Notes: generated by a model not told the origin, from the sequence alone. A DNA stretch of 64,000 nt from Rana temporaria (GCF_905171775.1 NC_053492.1:301051865-301115864); one strand, 5' to 3'; numbered from the stretch's first letter, positions 21,913-32,059 are shown. Translations and numbers: made by a program.

Positions 21913-22350
21913 TAATTTTTTTAATCTTAATGCATTCTATGCATTAAAGTAAAAAGCCTTTCTGTGCCAGAGGACCCCCCCAGCCCCCTCTTATACTTAA
22001 CGGAGCCCATTCTCGATCCAGCGATGTGCATGAGAGCAGCAGCCCTCTCCCTCCTCACTGGGCAGATTGATAGCAGTGGGAGCCATTGGCTCTCGCTGCT
22101 GTCAATCAAATTCTGTGATGAGGGAGCGAGTGCAGGACCGAGGCGCCCTGTCTATGTCTATAGAAGCAAAGAGGGTGTCCCGGGAGTGAGCCCTCATAAG
22201 TGATCCCATAGAAAATGTCTTTCTATGGGGGCACTTGCGGAAGAGGAGGAGCCAGGAGCACCAACGGGGGACCCCAGAAGAAAAGGATTGGGGTTGCTCT
22301 GTGCAATGGTTTTGTAAGGTAAGTATGATATGTTTATTATTTTAATACAA
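21913..22350 (+). mobile_element. Family E MITE, GTAAGTAT-bearing
   Basis: Contains AATGCATTCTATGCATT, TTCTCGATCCAGCGATGTGC, GTCAATCAAATTC and, at 22319, GTAAGTATGATATG. Same blocks and order at 58230 and 60098, and inverted at 49888. Borders blend into the neighbour on the left and SINE tail on the right. Confidence 0.65.
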
Positions 22351-22355
22351 ACATT

Positions 22356-22360
22356 TGAGC

Positions 22361-22410
<50 letters not shown>

Positions 22411-22520
22411 TGCTATTATTATAGAGGATTTTTGTAGTGCCAACAGTTTAGGGAGCACTTTACAATATAAAGGGGGATAGTACAATTACAATACAGTGCA
22501 ATACAGAAGGAGCAGGAGGG
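22356..22520 (-). mobile_element. SINE tail fragment with (ATT)n
   Basis: An ATT microsatellite (22360-22411) is followed by GAGCACTTTACAATATAAAGG. It is the reverse complement of the type seen at 1420-1556, so the SINE lies on the minus strand. Confidence 0.55.
22360..22411. repeat. (ATT)n microsatellite
   Basis: About 17 units with few interruptions, as the tail of the SINE-like fragment. Confidence 0.95.
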
Positions 22521-22536
22521 CTTTACAATAAATTTA

Positions 22537-22790
22537 AGCTGGCTATACATGGCTTTGTTTTTTTTGTTAAGCCAGCAGGCCAAGGAAAATAAACGAAACA
22601 GAATCATCCCTGCTGTTTTATTGTATTCTAACAGTGGAACTCCCCTGCCGTCACAATACACGGATCAGCGCTGCAGGCTATTGGCTGCATGAGCTGATCA
22701 AAGCAAAATTTTCCAACAAGCTCATTCATGAGAAATAGATTTTTAGATTGACTTCCCATGAACAAAAATGGCCATAGATGAATCGAAATT
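22537..22790. mobile_element. Probable MITE with GGCTATACATGG end
   Basis: Left part AAGCTGGCTATACATGGC; right part AAAATGGCCATAGATG. It is similar in ends to the 14214 element. Boundaries are not certain. Confidence 0.4.
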
Positions 22791-23252
22791 TGGTTGTTTT
22801 CCACGCCCCCAAACAAAAAAACACCAGCCGCCACTACAGTAGAGATGTGTCGGGGCAGAAGGTACAGCAAGCTCCGTCACTACATGGGGGTTTTGGAACC
22901 ATGTTGTCAAAGTGGTCTAGTAATCAGTCATAACTTTTAGTTTTTTGTTTAGCAACAGATTCACATGAAATATAAATTCTTTAGGGCAGCAATCTTTAGG
23001 AACCAATCATAATTTATTAATAGCGGGTATGATTTTAGCAAAGTTATAGTAAAGGCAAAACTTTGATAGTTTTTGATAGCGTGGAGAGGAATTAGAACAC
23101 CTGTCAGGTTTTTATTGCTGTCTGCATCCCTGCAAGGGAGATTTACTCTCTCTATTTGTCTTGTTTACCATTATCAACGATAGTGAAAGTAAAAGAAATT
23201 CCGAGATTTCAAGTTGTCACCACAATAGGAAAAGAGGGGAAATTATTAATAG
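22791..23252. other. Unassigned
   Basis: Nothing recognised. Confidence 0.3.
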
Positions 23253-23470
23253 GTGACATTAGTCTTGGTGAACCGGGGATTCAAAAAATTTGGAAAGATT
23301 CCTCTCACTTCCTGTTGTGGCCATAGGACAGGAAGTGAAGGGAAATCTCCCTATTGGGACACGATTAGCAAAAAAAAAAGAGAAACTGACAGGGGGGCTA
23401 TAGCCCTTCTTTTATCCAAAATGAAAAAATTAAAAGGTTTTGCCTTTAGTTCAACTTTAATTCCAATTGG
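23253..23470. mobile_element. MITE fragment (CAGGAAGTG/GTTCAACTTTAA)
   Basis: Carries ACAGGAAGTGAAGGGAAATC and ends CTTTAGTTCAACTTTAA. The segment at 61683-61900 has the complementary end AAAGTAGAACTATAGGC and CAGGAAGTGAGAGGAAATC, so the two belong to one family. Confidence 0.5.
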
Positions 23471-23478
23471 TTCTGCGC

Positions 23479-23945
23479 TTAAAGCGGTTCTCCACCCTAA
23501 AGTGGAGTCCCGCTGATCGGAACCCTCCCCCCCTCCAGTGTCACATTTGACACCTTTCAGGGGGAAGGGGGGTGCAGATACCTGTCTAAAGACAGGTATT
23601 TGCACCCACTTCCGGCCACACGCTACGGGCAAAAGACGGGTTTTTCTGACTTCCCGTCTGTCTGCTGGGAACACTCGGCTCCCAGCACACAGCGTGTGAG
23701 CCAATCGGCGGGCGCAGCGCGACTTGCGCATGCGCCGTAGGGAACCGGGCAGTGAAGCTGCAGCGCTTCACTTCCTGGTTCCCTCAGCGTGGATGGCGGG
23801 GGGAGCAGCAGAGAGACGAGCAATCGCTCGTGCTCTGCTGCGATCGGCGCTGGACTCCAGGACAGGTAAGTGTCCTAATATTAAAAGTCAGCAGCTGCAG
23901 TATTTGTAGCTGCTGGCTTTTAATATTTTTTTCCCATGTAGTAAA
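23479..23945 (+). mobile_element. MITE of the GTTCTCCACCC group
   Basis: Left end TTAAAGCGGTTCTCCACCC. The body has TCACATTTGACACCTTTCAG, GCGCATGCGCCG, then GACAGGTAAGTGTCC (GTAAGT 23866) and the CAGCAGCTGCAG/GTAGCTGCTG hairpin. The right terminal repeat is absent; a fragment of another family follows. Confidence 0.75.
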
Positions 23946-24118
23946 GGTGTATTTTATATTAATATGTTTATTATAAAGACACAAGTGAGAATTTCTCAGA
24001 AGAAATAAGGACATTTAAAAGCAAAATCGAAAGATGAGGTAAGTGAAGGAGGACTGCACTAAGGTAAAGGAAGCTATTTAGAAAAAAAAAAAAATTGTAC
24101 CCTTTACAACCCCTTTAA
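23946..24118. mobile_element. MITE right-end fragment (TTTACAACCCCTTTAA)
   Basis: Ends CCCTTTACAACCCCTTTAA like 17996-18167 and holds GATGAGGTAAGTGAAGG (GTAAGT at 24039). The left half is missing. Confidence 0.5.
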
Positions 24119-24604
24119 CTCTCCGACAGTCCCTTTCACTTTAATTGGACTGCTGGTGATGCGGCAGTGACACAACAAGGTGAGGGACATGGTTGAGTGG
24201 ATGCCCACTAACAGGCGCTGCCATGATGGATCTGAAATGACAGGTGCTCTTTAAATATAAGGACTCATTCTTGCTGGTAGTTAGAATCTTTAATATTTGC
24301 AAACAAAATAAAGGTTTTCCTATTTAGAATAATAAACTGTGAGGTTGGTAAATATTCCCAGACTGGGTCTCTTTTCCGGCCTGCTGCCATTTTGCTCCAC
24401 AAGGCAGGAATAAAGCACTTTCATTCTTACTGCTTGCCCTTTCTCCTCACACTTAGAGCCCAGTACAGATACATTTCTTTTCAAACAATCATACAGTTTG
24501 TAGTGTACATAAATTTGTAAAACAATGGGATAACGGAATATTCCTGAACTTTATCTCCACTTGCAGAGCTTGGATTCATTGAATGAGTTTACCAAAAATG
24601 TTAA
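24119..24604. other. Unassigned
   Basis: No gene or terminal repeats seen. Confidence 0.3.
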
Positions 24605-24606
24605 TA

Positions 24607-24740
24607 CAGTGGAACCTTGGTTTACGAGTAACGCGTTTAACGAGCGTTTTAAATAACGAGCAACTTTAAAAAAAAAAAAAATCAGACTTAGTTTGCATTG
24701 TCTCGCAAAACGAGCAGAATTCAAGCAGAACAAACAACAA
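24607..24740. mobile_element. Tigger/pogo-like fragment
   Basis: Starts CAGTGGAACCTTGGTTTACG after TA (24605-24606), then AACGAGCG and CTCGCAAAACGAGCAG, as in 13263. The right end is missing. Confidence 0.75.
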
Positions 24741-25345
24741 AATACATTTTTAAAAAGCTGTTTGTGTAAATAATAGCATTGATATTTGGATGACACAGTT
24801 CCTCTTTTGTGATACATGCCAACCCACCCTGAGACAGACTACATAGATTTGTTTGGAGAAAAGGAGTCCCTTGAGTGTGGGACTGCTGGTAAATTTAATC
24901 ACTCACTAACCCCTGAGGGATGTCATCGTGCTGGTGCTGTGCTGTTATTATATATGTCGTTTCAAAGCCATTGCACGCTATTTTGCTATAGCAAGGGTCA
25001 CTAATATTTCTACAAGCATTAGGACAAAAAACTGAAGTGATTGCCGCTTGAGCCCCATACATCACTTGGTGTTAGCCCATACACTACCAGTATTTTCATC
25101 CAATACATGCTAATGGCACCAATTTGACGAAAAGAAAAAGCAGGCATGTCATAACAAAATCTGTTAATGCTTTCTGTATTTTTGGTGGGTTTCCTACAGC
25201 TGAATGGATGGAAGTAATGATGTTACTGCACTATAAGCCTTGTAATGAGGCTACAGGTATCTATAAACAGGTCTCTATAAACAAGAAGCCAGATATAGAC
25301 ACAGTATTGTCCGTGGGTGTTTTGTAGACACTGCAGGCTAAAAGT
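24741..25345. other. Unassigned
   Basis: No gene supported; short frames only. Confidence 0.3.
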
Positions 25346-25544
25346 CCTTAGGGAAATTCTGCATATAGCGCCACAGGACAGACAGTGCAAAGTCCACATG
25401 GGCTTTGCTGCCTAACTGCAGACAGGAACCATAAAAATAAATGTTACCATAGAGCAGCTACAAACATATAAACACTGCCATCTACTGGCTGAAGAATATA
25501 TCTGTAGTTGTTGTACAAAAATACATAAACAATGTATTTCAACA
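25346..25544 (-). repeat. Copia 3' LTR
   Basis: The right border reads ACAATGTATTTCAACA; GACAGTGCAAAGTCCACATG and AAACACTGCCATCTACTGGC inside match the other LTR. In element orientation it starts TGTTGAAATACATTG. The left border is decayed (expected about 25346). About 200 bp. Confidence 0.8.
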
Positions 25545-25553
25545 CCCCCACTC
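25545..25553 (-). promoter_or_regulatory. Polypurine tract
   Basis: Immediately inside the 3' LTR the minus strand reads GAGTGGGGG, next to TGTTG of the LTR. This is the expected position for plus-strand DNA priming in an LTR element. Confidence 0.75.
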
Positions 25554-25559
25554 AACAAC

Positions 25560-25800
25560 TACTTCTTATACTAGTCCCATTTCGGATCTGGGGTCTATAA
25601 ATCTGTTTCCTGTAAGCAGTTTTGTCAAATTTTCTGATCCACTTTTGTTTCTCATGAGTTGGAATTGTTACACCTCATCCCATGAATCTGGCTCTGGTTT
25701 TAATGCCATGCGTACAAAATAGGACAGATCAGTAACAAGCTTCAAGTAAGATATCCCCTGTTGTGGTGGCACGACTGTCATTTATCTTGGAAGGTCACTA
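25560..25800 (-). pseudogene. Copia pol remnant, region upstream of reverse transcriptase
   Basis: In the minus strand PEPDSWDEV is followed, after a frame shift, by IPTHEKQKWI. Copia polyproteins carry a PDSWEEV...LPTHEKQKW-type segment between integrase and reverse transcriptase. Nothing of the reverse transcriptase catalytic core follows, so a large internal deletion is inferred. Confidence 0.55.
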
Positions 25801-26009
25801 CATTACTTTGTTTTGTGAGCATCTTTACTGACAAAAAAATTGTTTCAAGAGCAGGGAGGGGCATAAAGGAAGTTTTTACAGGTATCTTTCTGGTGACACT
25901 CTGGGACATAGAACAGTAAAGAAAACGTCTCCAGTTCCTTCTGCTTCCATTATTTGCCCATTAGCTGTGGTGATTTTTTTTGTGTTTTACTCTGGTCAAG
26001 GAATAAAGA

Positions 26010-26090
26010 AATTTTTGTCATTTGTCATGTGACTCGTAGCTCCTGAAAAACACACCTTGCCTGCAAAGATGAGGTGCAACTTTTGGATTG
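26010..26090 (-). pseudogene. Copia protease remnant, active-site Asp lost
   Basis: Minus-strand codons read FSGATSHMTNDKNF (26025-26046 for the core). The family motif is D-S/T-G-A-T-S-H; here the codon for Asp is TTT (Phe). Further downstream TTANGQIMEAEGTGDV matches the usual continuation. Loss of the catalytic Asp indicates a dead protease unless the alignment is shifted. Confidence 0.7.
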
Positions 26091-26190
26091 AAAAACATAT
26101 TCATTACCTCAAGCAAAACTCAGTTTCTTCCTTCACACTTTTGGCCTTGTGTAGTTTAATTAGTTTTTGAATTCTGGTTTTACAGATTCT

Positions 26191-26232
26191 GCAATCTGTT
26201 TTTAAATGACCTTGTTTCTTGCACACACAACA
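26191..26232 (-). pseudogene. Copia gag zinc knuckle (CCHC)
   Basis: The minus strand encodes C-C-V-C-K-K-Q-G-H-L-K-T-D-C, a perfect CX2CX4HX4C nucleocapsid knuckle that binds RNA in gag. It lies between gag N-terminal sequence and the protease remnant, as expected for a Copia polyprotein. Upstream the element is interrupted by transposons. Confidence 0.85.
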
Positions 26233-26394
26233 TTCATGTGTTTCTTGTTGCATGTTTTTTTCTTATTTATTTGCCTTTGAAGTAGACTCTGCGACAGAAG
26301 CACCATCACTATTAATGTTTTCTGTTTTACCAGACTGTGAGTCAATGAGGAGAGAGAGCAGGGGGCGGCTCTATGAGGTTGATTTACTAAAGAC

Positions 26395-27311
26395 CAGGGC
26401 TTTTTTTTCAGCGGGAACGTGGGCGAACGCAGTTTCCGGCACCTTTAGCACTGAATATATGTAATGGCAATGGGTACCAGGGTATTCTGGCAGGAATCTA
26501 TTTTTGTTTGGGGGGTCTATTGTTGCTGGTTGGACAATTGATGAGGGAGGGGTCTATTGTTGCTGGCTGCTGGGAAATCTGTTGTTGTTGCTGGGGGTCT
26601 ATTGTTGCTGGGGTGGTATTTTGTAACAGGTGGTCTATTGTTGCTGGGGGGTACAATCTTGCACTGGGGCTCTATTGTTGCTGGGGGATCTATTGTTGCT
26701 GTGGTGGGTCTAGTGTTGCAGTGGGTATCTATTATTGCTGGGGGTAAATTATTGTTGCTGGGGTGGGTCTATTGTTGCTGGGGTGAGTCTAGTGTTGCTG
26801 GGGGTGTCTATTATTGCTTGGCGGATTTATTGTTGCTGGCGGCTCTATTGTTGCTGGGGTGGGTCTAGTGTTGCTGGGGGTGTCTATTATTGCTTGGGGG
26901 ATTTATTGTTGCTGGCGGCTCTATTGTTGCTGGGGAATCTATTGCTGCTGGGGTGGGTATAATGTTGATTGGGGGGGGTCTAATGTTGCTGGGGGTATCT
27001 ATTATTGCTGTAAGATCTATTGTTGCTGTGGGAATTTATATTGCTGGGGGATCTATTATTGCTGAGGTGGGGGTCTATTTTCACTGGCTGCAGAGGATTT
27101 CTTTTATTACTTTTCTTGTTATCATCAACGCATACCATACAAAAGCACCACAAAATAAAATGTGGTTCTGTATTCTCTAAACGGACCGGTACTGAGAGGT
27201 GGGTAGGGGGTGAAACCAAGGGGCGGTGCTCGGGGGTCGGTAGGGGCGGAGGTAAGTAGTGATTTAGAAGGGGAGAGTTTCTGCACCTATTTTCTGAGAA
27301 AAAAAGCCCTG
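26395..27311. mobile_element. hAT element, 917 bp, internal minisatellite
   Basis: Ends CAGGGCTTTTTTTTC and GAAAAAAAGCCCTG. Flanks CTAAAGAC (26387-26394) and CTAAAGGC (27312-27319) match at 7 of 8 bases, the hAT duplication. About 570 bp of the interior is a tandem array of GTCTATTGTTGCTGGGG units. No transposase. Confidence 0.9.
26515..27085. repeat. Minisatellite, about 17-20 bp unit
   Basis: Units of the type TCTATTGTTGCTGGGGGT recur about 28 times with length changes. Open frames in three phases across it are an artefact of the repeat. Confidence 0.9.
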
Positions 27312-27575
27312 CTAAAGGCACATATACTGTCCATTTTGCAAAGTGCAGTTGACCTCTGCAAGTGCATTTGCTCCAGAGCTTAGTAAATGAGGCAAAGCTT
27401 CACTTTGCAAGGAATGCCCAATCACGTGCAAGGAAATAAAAAAAAAACAGCATTTTTGCTTGTACATGATTGGTTGATTAAATTCAGCAGAGCTTCTGCT
27501 CATTTACTAAGCTCTGAAGCAACTGCACTTTGCAAAGTCCATAGTCTATTTGCCTTTAGTAAATCACCCCCTATG

Positions 27576-27770
27576 TGTCCTTTGGATGCATAGAGCACGG
27601 CTCAGGAGTGAGCACACACCAGTGCCTGCATAACAAGAAGCTTGTTATTGGGAGCACTGGTGATGGGGAGGAGCCAGAAGAGGCGGATTGAGGCCGCTTT
27701 GTGCTAAACCACTGCAATGAGCAGGTAAGTATAACATGTTTGTTATTTTTTTTTCTAAAGTTGAACCTTT
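27576..27770 (+). mobile_element. Family E MITE fragment
   Basis: GGAGGAGCCAGAAGAGG, GCTTTGTGCTAAACC and CAGGTAAGTATAAC (GTAAGT at 27725) match the right half of the family E copies at 21913 and 60098. Confidence 0.6.
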
Positions 27771-28017
27771 AGACCCCTTTCACACAAAATAGTGCCTATA
27801 AAGCACCTTAAAAAAGCCTCAGCTGCAAACCCAGTGTGAAAGGCCAAGGGCTTTCACACTGGGGCGCTTGCACTGGCAGGGCGTCATGAAAAGTCCCCCC
27901 TAGCAGCTTCTTTGCAGAGCTTTAGGAGCGGTGAACTCACCGCTCCTAAAGCGCCCCTGCCCATTGAAATCAATGGGCAGCTCCACTGAACCGCCGGCAA
28001 GGCGCCTTAATACCACT
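27771..28017. mobile_element. MITE of CCCCTTTCACAC type, right end lost
   Basis: Starts AGACCCCTTTCACACAA. GGCGCTTGCACTGG and CGGTGAACTCACCGCTCC (small palindrome) occur inside. Its right end is cut by the TTAA element. Confidence 0.65.
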
Positions 28018-28021
28018 TTAA

Positions 28022-29008
28022 CCACTTAAACCCCGGACCTTTAGGCAGCTTAATGCCCAGGCCAGGTTTTGCGATTCGGCACTGCGTCGCTTTAACAGAC
28101 AATTGCGCGGTCGTGCGACGTGGCTCCAAAACAAAATTGGCGTCCTTTTTTCCCCACAAATAGAGCTTTCTTTTGGTGGTATTTGATCACCTCTGCGGTT
28201 TTTATTTTTTTGCGCTATAAACAAAAATAGAGCGACAATTTTGAAAAAAATGCAATATTTTTTACTTTTTGCTATAATAAATATCCCCAAAAACATATAA
28301 AAAAAAATGTTTCCTCAGTTTAGGCCGATACGTATTCTTCTACCTATTTTTGGTAAAGAAAATCACAATAGGCGTTCATCGATCGGTTTGCGCAAAATTT
28401 ATAGCTTTTACAAAATAGGGGATAGTTTTATTGCATTTTTATTAATTTTTTTTTATTTTTACTACTAATGGCGGCGATCAGCGATTTTTTTCATGACTGC
28501 GACATTATGGCGGACACTTCGGACAATTTTGACACATTTTTGGGACCATTGTCATTTTCACAGCAAAAAATGCATTTAAATTGTGACAATGACAGTTGCA
28601 GTTTGGGAGTTAACCACAGGGGGCGCTGTAGGAGTTAGTGTTCACTTAGCGTGTGTTTACAACTGTAGGGGGGTGTGGCTGTAGGACTGACGTCATTGAT
28701 CGAGTCTCCCTACATAAGGGATCACTCGATCGATGCAGCACCATAGTGAAGCACGGGGAAGCCGTGTTTACATATGGCTCTCCCCGTTCTTCAGCTCCGG
28801 GGAGCAATCGCGACGGAGCGGCTATAAACGAATAGCCGCGCCGTCGTTCCCGAATCGCTCCCCGTGGGAATCCGACCACCGCATGTAGCGGGGGGGGGGT
28901 CCCGATCGGACCCGCCACCCGCTAGAAGGCAAGGACGTACATGTACGCCCATGTGCCTGTACGTGCCATTCTGCGGACGTACATTTACATGCGGCGGTCG
29001 GGAAGTGG
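28022..29008. mobile_element. TTAA element (CCACTTAAACCCC type), 987 bp
   Basis: TTAA borders at 28018-28021 and 29009-29012. Left end CCACTTAAACCCCGGACC, right end GTCGGGAAGTGG. The internal sequence (TAGAGCTTTCTTTTGGTGG, GGCGGCGATCAGCGATTTT, GGGGGCGCTG) is shared with 37052-37913. Inserted into the Copia gag next to MEYV codons. piggyBac or Kolobok class; no transposase. Confidence 0.88.
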
Positions 29009-29011
29009 TTA

Positions 29012-29560
29012 ACATATTCCATTGTCAGTTCATCATCTGCATGTGCATCAAGTGCTGTGACAAGTGTTTCATAACTTTCTGGTAAACTTTCTGCTAAATC
29101 TTACATTTTTCCTTCTATACCTCTCAGGCGGTCAACCATTTCCGAGATGTGCATTCTGATCTCCTACACTTCCTCGCCTTTCATTAGCTTGGTTTTGGTA
29201 TAGCTTTATAATCAAATACAGTTTGTTGCTGAGATTAGCTCTTTCATGCACCTTTTGTAATCATTCCCACTTTTATTTAGCAGTTTCACCATGACATACT
29301 GTATAATTGTATATGATCTGATCATCTTCTATGCTAAGAGAGATTGTACTCTGAGTTTTCTGGTCTTTCTCTATCCATGCATCTGAAGGGTGTTCTGGCC
29401 TGACTTCATTTGTATATTTCCACTTCCCTTCTCTTATTAGCAGCATTTTCATCTTGCATTTCCAAGACTGGTAGTTCCGGTTTGTCACATTTGAAAATGA
29501 ATGCTTTGTTGCAGCTGTGTTGCTGGCTATTTTCACTTTCTGCTGTAGGTTGGCTATGAC
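29012..29560 (-). pseudogene. Copia gag N-terminal half
   Basis: The minus frame at 29273-29536 reads NYQSWKCKMKMLLIREGKW then a stretch with WIEKDQKTQSTI. Copia-type gag proteins (UBN2/DUF4219 type) begin N-Y-x-x-W-K-x-x-M-x-x-L-L. After 29273 the frame breaks; LPESYETLVTALDA is recovered in another phase, then MEYV and the TTAA element. The gene is thus split in at least three places. Confidence 0.85.
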
Positions 29561-29611
29561 TGGGCTATGATTGGATTCTCAGCTTTGCTCTGGGTGGGTA
29601 TCTGGGCTATG

Positions 29612-29627
29612 CCTGGGCCCATAACCT
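29612..29627 (-). promoter_or_regulatory. Primer-binding site, internal initiator tRNA-Met fragment
   Basis: The plus strand reads CCTGGGCCCATAACC directly beside the 5' LTR end (TGTTAG from 29627-29628). This equals the anticodon stem-loop of vertebrate initiator tRNA-Met, so the minus strand can pair with it. Copia and Ty5 are known to use a half-tRNA of this kind. A match to the tRNA 3' end is absent. Confidence 0.8.
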
Positions 29628-29693
29628 GTTAGAAGTTCTGTATATAGCCCTAAAGAACAGACAGACAGTGCACAGTCCACATGGGCTTTGCCG

Positions 29694-30074
29694 TTTAAAG
29701 TGGAAGTGAAGTGTTATTATTTACTTGTACTTTTTATAGGCTTACCTGCAGGTACTGTGAATATCTCCTAAACTTGCACACTTTAGGAGATATTCAGAGT
29801 GCATGCAGCCGATTAAGTCATTGGCGCATGCGCTCTAATGGTCTGGCTTACCCACACGTGCGGGAGTGACATCATCGAAGCTCTGGCCACTCACAGCACA
29901 GGAGGCTGTGAACCTGGAGGAAACACCATGGAAGATGTCAACTGCCTAGGCAGTGTGCGTTCTAAGGTATGTATTTCATAATGAGCTAGTATGAGATGCA
30001 TACTAGCTAATTATGTCTTTGTCTTTTTTTTTTGGGGGGGGGGTGCGTTTCCTCAGGGTTTACAACCTCTTTAA
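29694..30074. mobile_element. Family D MITE in the 5' LTR
   Basis: Ends TTTAAAGTGGAAGTGAAG and TTTACAACCTCTTTAA. CTTACCTGCAGGTA, TCATAATGAGCTAG and GCATGCGC match copies at 12826 and 53111. Younger than the LTR. Confidence 0.8.
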
Positions 30075-30117
30075 CTGCAGTCAGAAACATGAACTTTAAT
30101 ACTACAGAAAAGATATA

Positions 30118-30815
30118 TAGCTAAATTCACGTACGGCGGCGTATCTTTATGCCGGCGTAGCGCATCCCATTTGCACTATGCCGACGTAACATAGTGAGGC
30201 AAGTACTGTATTCACAAAGCACTTGCCTCCTAAGTTACGTCGGCGTAGCACACATGGCCCGGCGTAACCCCGCCTAATTCAAAATAGGCAGGTAGGGGGC
30301 GAGTTGTATGCTAATGAATCGTGACCCCATGTAAATGAGGGCCGTTTGTACGGCGCATGCGCTCACATGCTCAGAATCACGTCGCAAATACTCATTGCTT
30401 TCGACGTGAACGTAACATACGCCCAGCCCCATTTACGTACGCTTACGCAAACGACGGAAAATTTGACGGCACTTCCGACATTCATACCTTGCATGGGCTG
30501 CGCCATCATTTTGGTGGTTTATCTTTACACCTGAAAAACGCCAAACGTAAACAGCATATCTGGCGCAAGTACGTTCGTGAATAGGCGTATCTTGCTCATT
30601 TGCATATTCTAGGTGTAAATCCACGTACATGCCCCTAGCGGCCAGCGTAAATATGCAGCTAAGATACGACGGCGTAGGAGACTTACGCCGGTCGTATCTT
30701 AGCAACATTTAAGCGTATCTCAGTTTGAGAATACGCTTAAAGATACGACGGCGCGGATTCGGACTTACGACAGCGTATCTACTGATACGCCGTCGTAAGT
30801 CTTACTGAATCAGGG
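30118..30815. mobile_element. Family A MITE, copy 6, in the 5' LTR
   Basis: Left end TAGCTAAATTCACGTACGG; right end GTCTTACTGAATCAGGGCC. Core words CCCCTAGCGGCCAGCG and CGTGAACGTAACATACGCCC. The two ends differ from each other (TAGCTAAATTC versus GGCCCTGATTC), a chimeric-end copy. Confidence 0.8.
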
Positions 30816-30925
30816 CCATAGAGTTTACCTTAGAACAAGTACAAACTTATAAACACTGCCATCTACTGGCTGAAGCATATATCTGTAAATGTAGTACAAA
30901 AATACATGAACAATGTATTCCAACA

Positions 30926-31375
30926 GAAATAATAACATTTTCTACCACTGTTAGAAATACTGTTCATAACAAGCTGTATGCATAGGATTTGTAAGCACCA
31001 TAAATTACTCTTAGGCAGCTCTCAGGAAGGGAGAGGAAGGGGGTGCACCCCCGAAATGTGTCAGCTCTGCACTAAAGCAGGATATACTTGGAGCATACAT
31101 ATCCTACACTGTATGGCATCTTGTGGCTTATGGGCTTTTTACAGTTGAACTCTTGTGAGTATCCATTTTTTATCTATTTTATTTGCTCAAATAAAATTTT
31201 GGTAATGCACTAGGTGCTTGCGCCTTTCTGTTTCTTTGCTTTTGTAAACTTAAAGCATAATCAAATTCAAAATTATAATATATTGCAGCTTACCAACCCT
31301 TCAATATGGTGGTTGTATTGTTACATTTTTATACTTGGGGATCACACCACTTGTGTGCCAACAAAGGGCCAGATC
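30926..31375. other. Unassigned, possible repeat piece
   Basis: CACCCCCGAAATGTGTCAGC followed by CAAATAAAATTTTGG looks like the end of a dispersed element, but I cannot name it. No gene. Confidence 0.35.
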
Positions 31376-32059
31376 CACAAATCGCGGGCGCAACGTAACT
31401 TTTTCGATTTAAGATACACCGCCGCAATTTTTCCAAGTTAGTGCCCGATCCACAAAGCACTTACCTGGAAATTTGCGGCGGTGTATCCTAAATCCGTCCG
31501 GCGCAGGGCGGGCCAATTCAAATGGGGCGAGTCCCATTTAAATTAGGCGCGCTCCCGCGCCGGACGTACTGCGCATGCTCCGTTTCCAAACTCTCGCCGT
31601 GCTTTGCGCGCCGTGACGTCATTTTTTCGAACGGCGACGTGTGTAGCGTAATTCCGTATTCCCGTACGGCTTACGCAAACGACGTTGATTTTTAAATTTC
31701 GACACGGGAACGATGGCCATACTTTAGACAGCAATACACTTGCTGACTAAAGTTAGGGCTGTAAAAAAAAGTGTAAATTTGCGACGAGAAACTATACTAG
31801 CGGCGACGTAGCGAATGCGAAAAACCTTTGTGGATCGCCGTAACTCCTAATTTGCATACATGACGCTGTAAAATCCCCCCAGCGGCGGCCGCGGTACTGC
31901 ATCCTAAGATCCGACAGTGTAAAACTACAGTATTACACCTGTCGGATCTTCTGCCTATCTATGCGAAACTGATTCTATGGATCAGTCGCATAGATAGAAA
32001 CAGGGATACGACGTCGTATCAGCAGATACACCGTCGTATCCCTTTTGTGGATCTGGCCC
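31376..32059. mobile_element. Family A MITE, copy 7, AAA duplication
   Basis: Ends GGGCCAGATCCACAAA and TTTGTGGATCTGGCCC, perfect inverted repeats. AAA flanks both sides. Core words CCCAGCGGCGGCC and GTACGGCTTACGC. Most regular copy in the window. Confidence 0.9.

Larger units (their letters stand above)
26371..27575. mobile_element. Family G MITE (GGTTGATTTACTAAAG), host to a hAT
   Basis: Left end ATGAGGTTGATTTACTAAAG, right end CTTTAGTAAATCACCCCCTATG. Inside the right half, TTTGCAAAGTGCAG and CTGCACTTTGCAAAG are inverted. A 917-bp hAT sits near the left end (26395-27311). The MITE itself lies in the Copia gag region. Related ends at 41208 and 46425. Confidence 0.8.
25346..30925 (-). mobile_element. 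Degenerate Copia-type LTR retrotransposon
   Basis: Two related LTRs (25346-25544 and 29628-30925, the latter swollen by two MITEs) enclose a polypurine tract, gag and pol remnants and a primer-binding site, all oriented to the minus strand. Reading minus: 5' LTR, primer site, gag (29012-29560), CCHC knuckle (26191-26232), protease (about 26025-26080), a short pol remnant, tract, 3' LTR. Most of integrase, reverse transcriptase and RNase H is gone. Later insertions lie at 26371, 26395, 27576, 27771, 28022, 29694 and 30118. Stops and frame breaks make it inactive. Copia assignment rests on gag and protease similarity and the half-tRNA primer site. Confidence 0.85.
29628..30925 (-). repeat. Copia 5' LTR with two nested MITEs
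   Basis: Left border TGTTAGAAGTTCTG, right border CAATGTATTCCAACA, thus TG...CA. LTR parts are 29628-29693, 30075-30117 and 30816-30925. CAGACAGTGCACAGTCCACATG and AACACTGCCATCTACTGGC match the other LTR. Confidence 0.8.

Noticed and set aside
26508..27180. Several plus-strand frames of 75-103 codons
   Set aside because: Translated minisatellite of a hAT.
29612..29627. tRNA-Met gene
   Set aside because: Only the anticodon arm is present; position next to an LTR identifies it as a primer-binding site.
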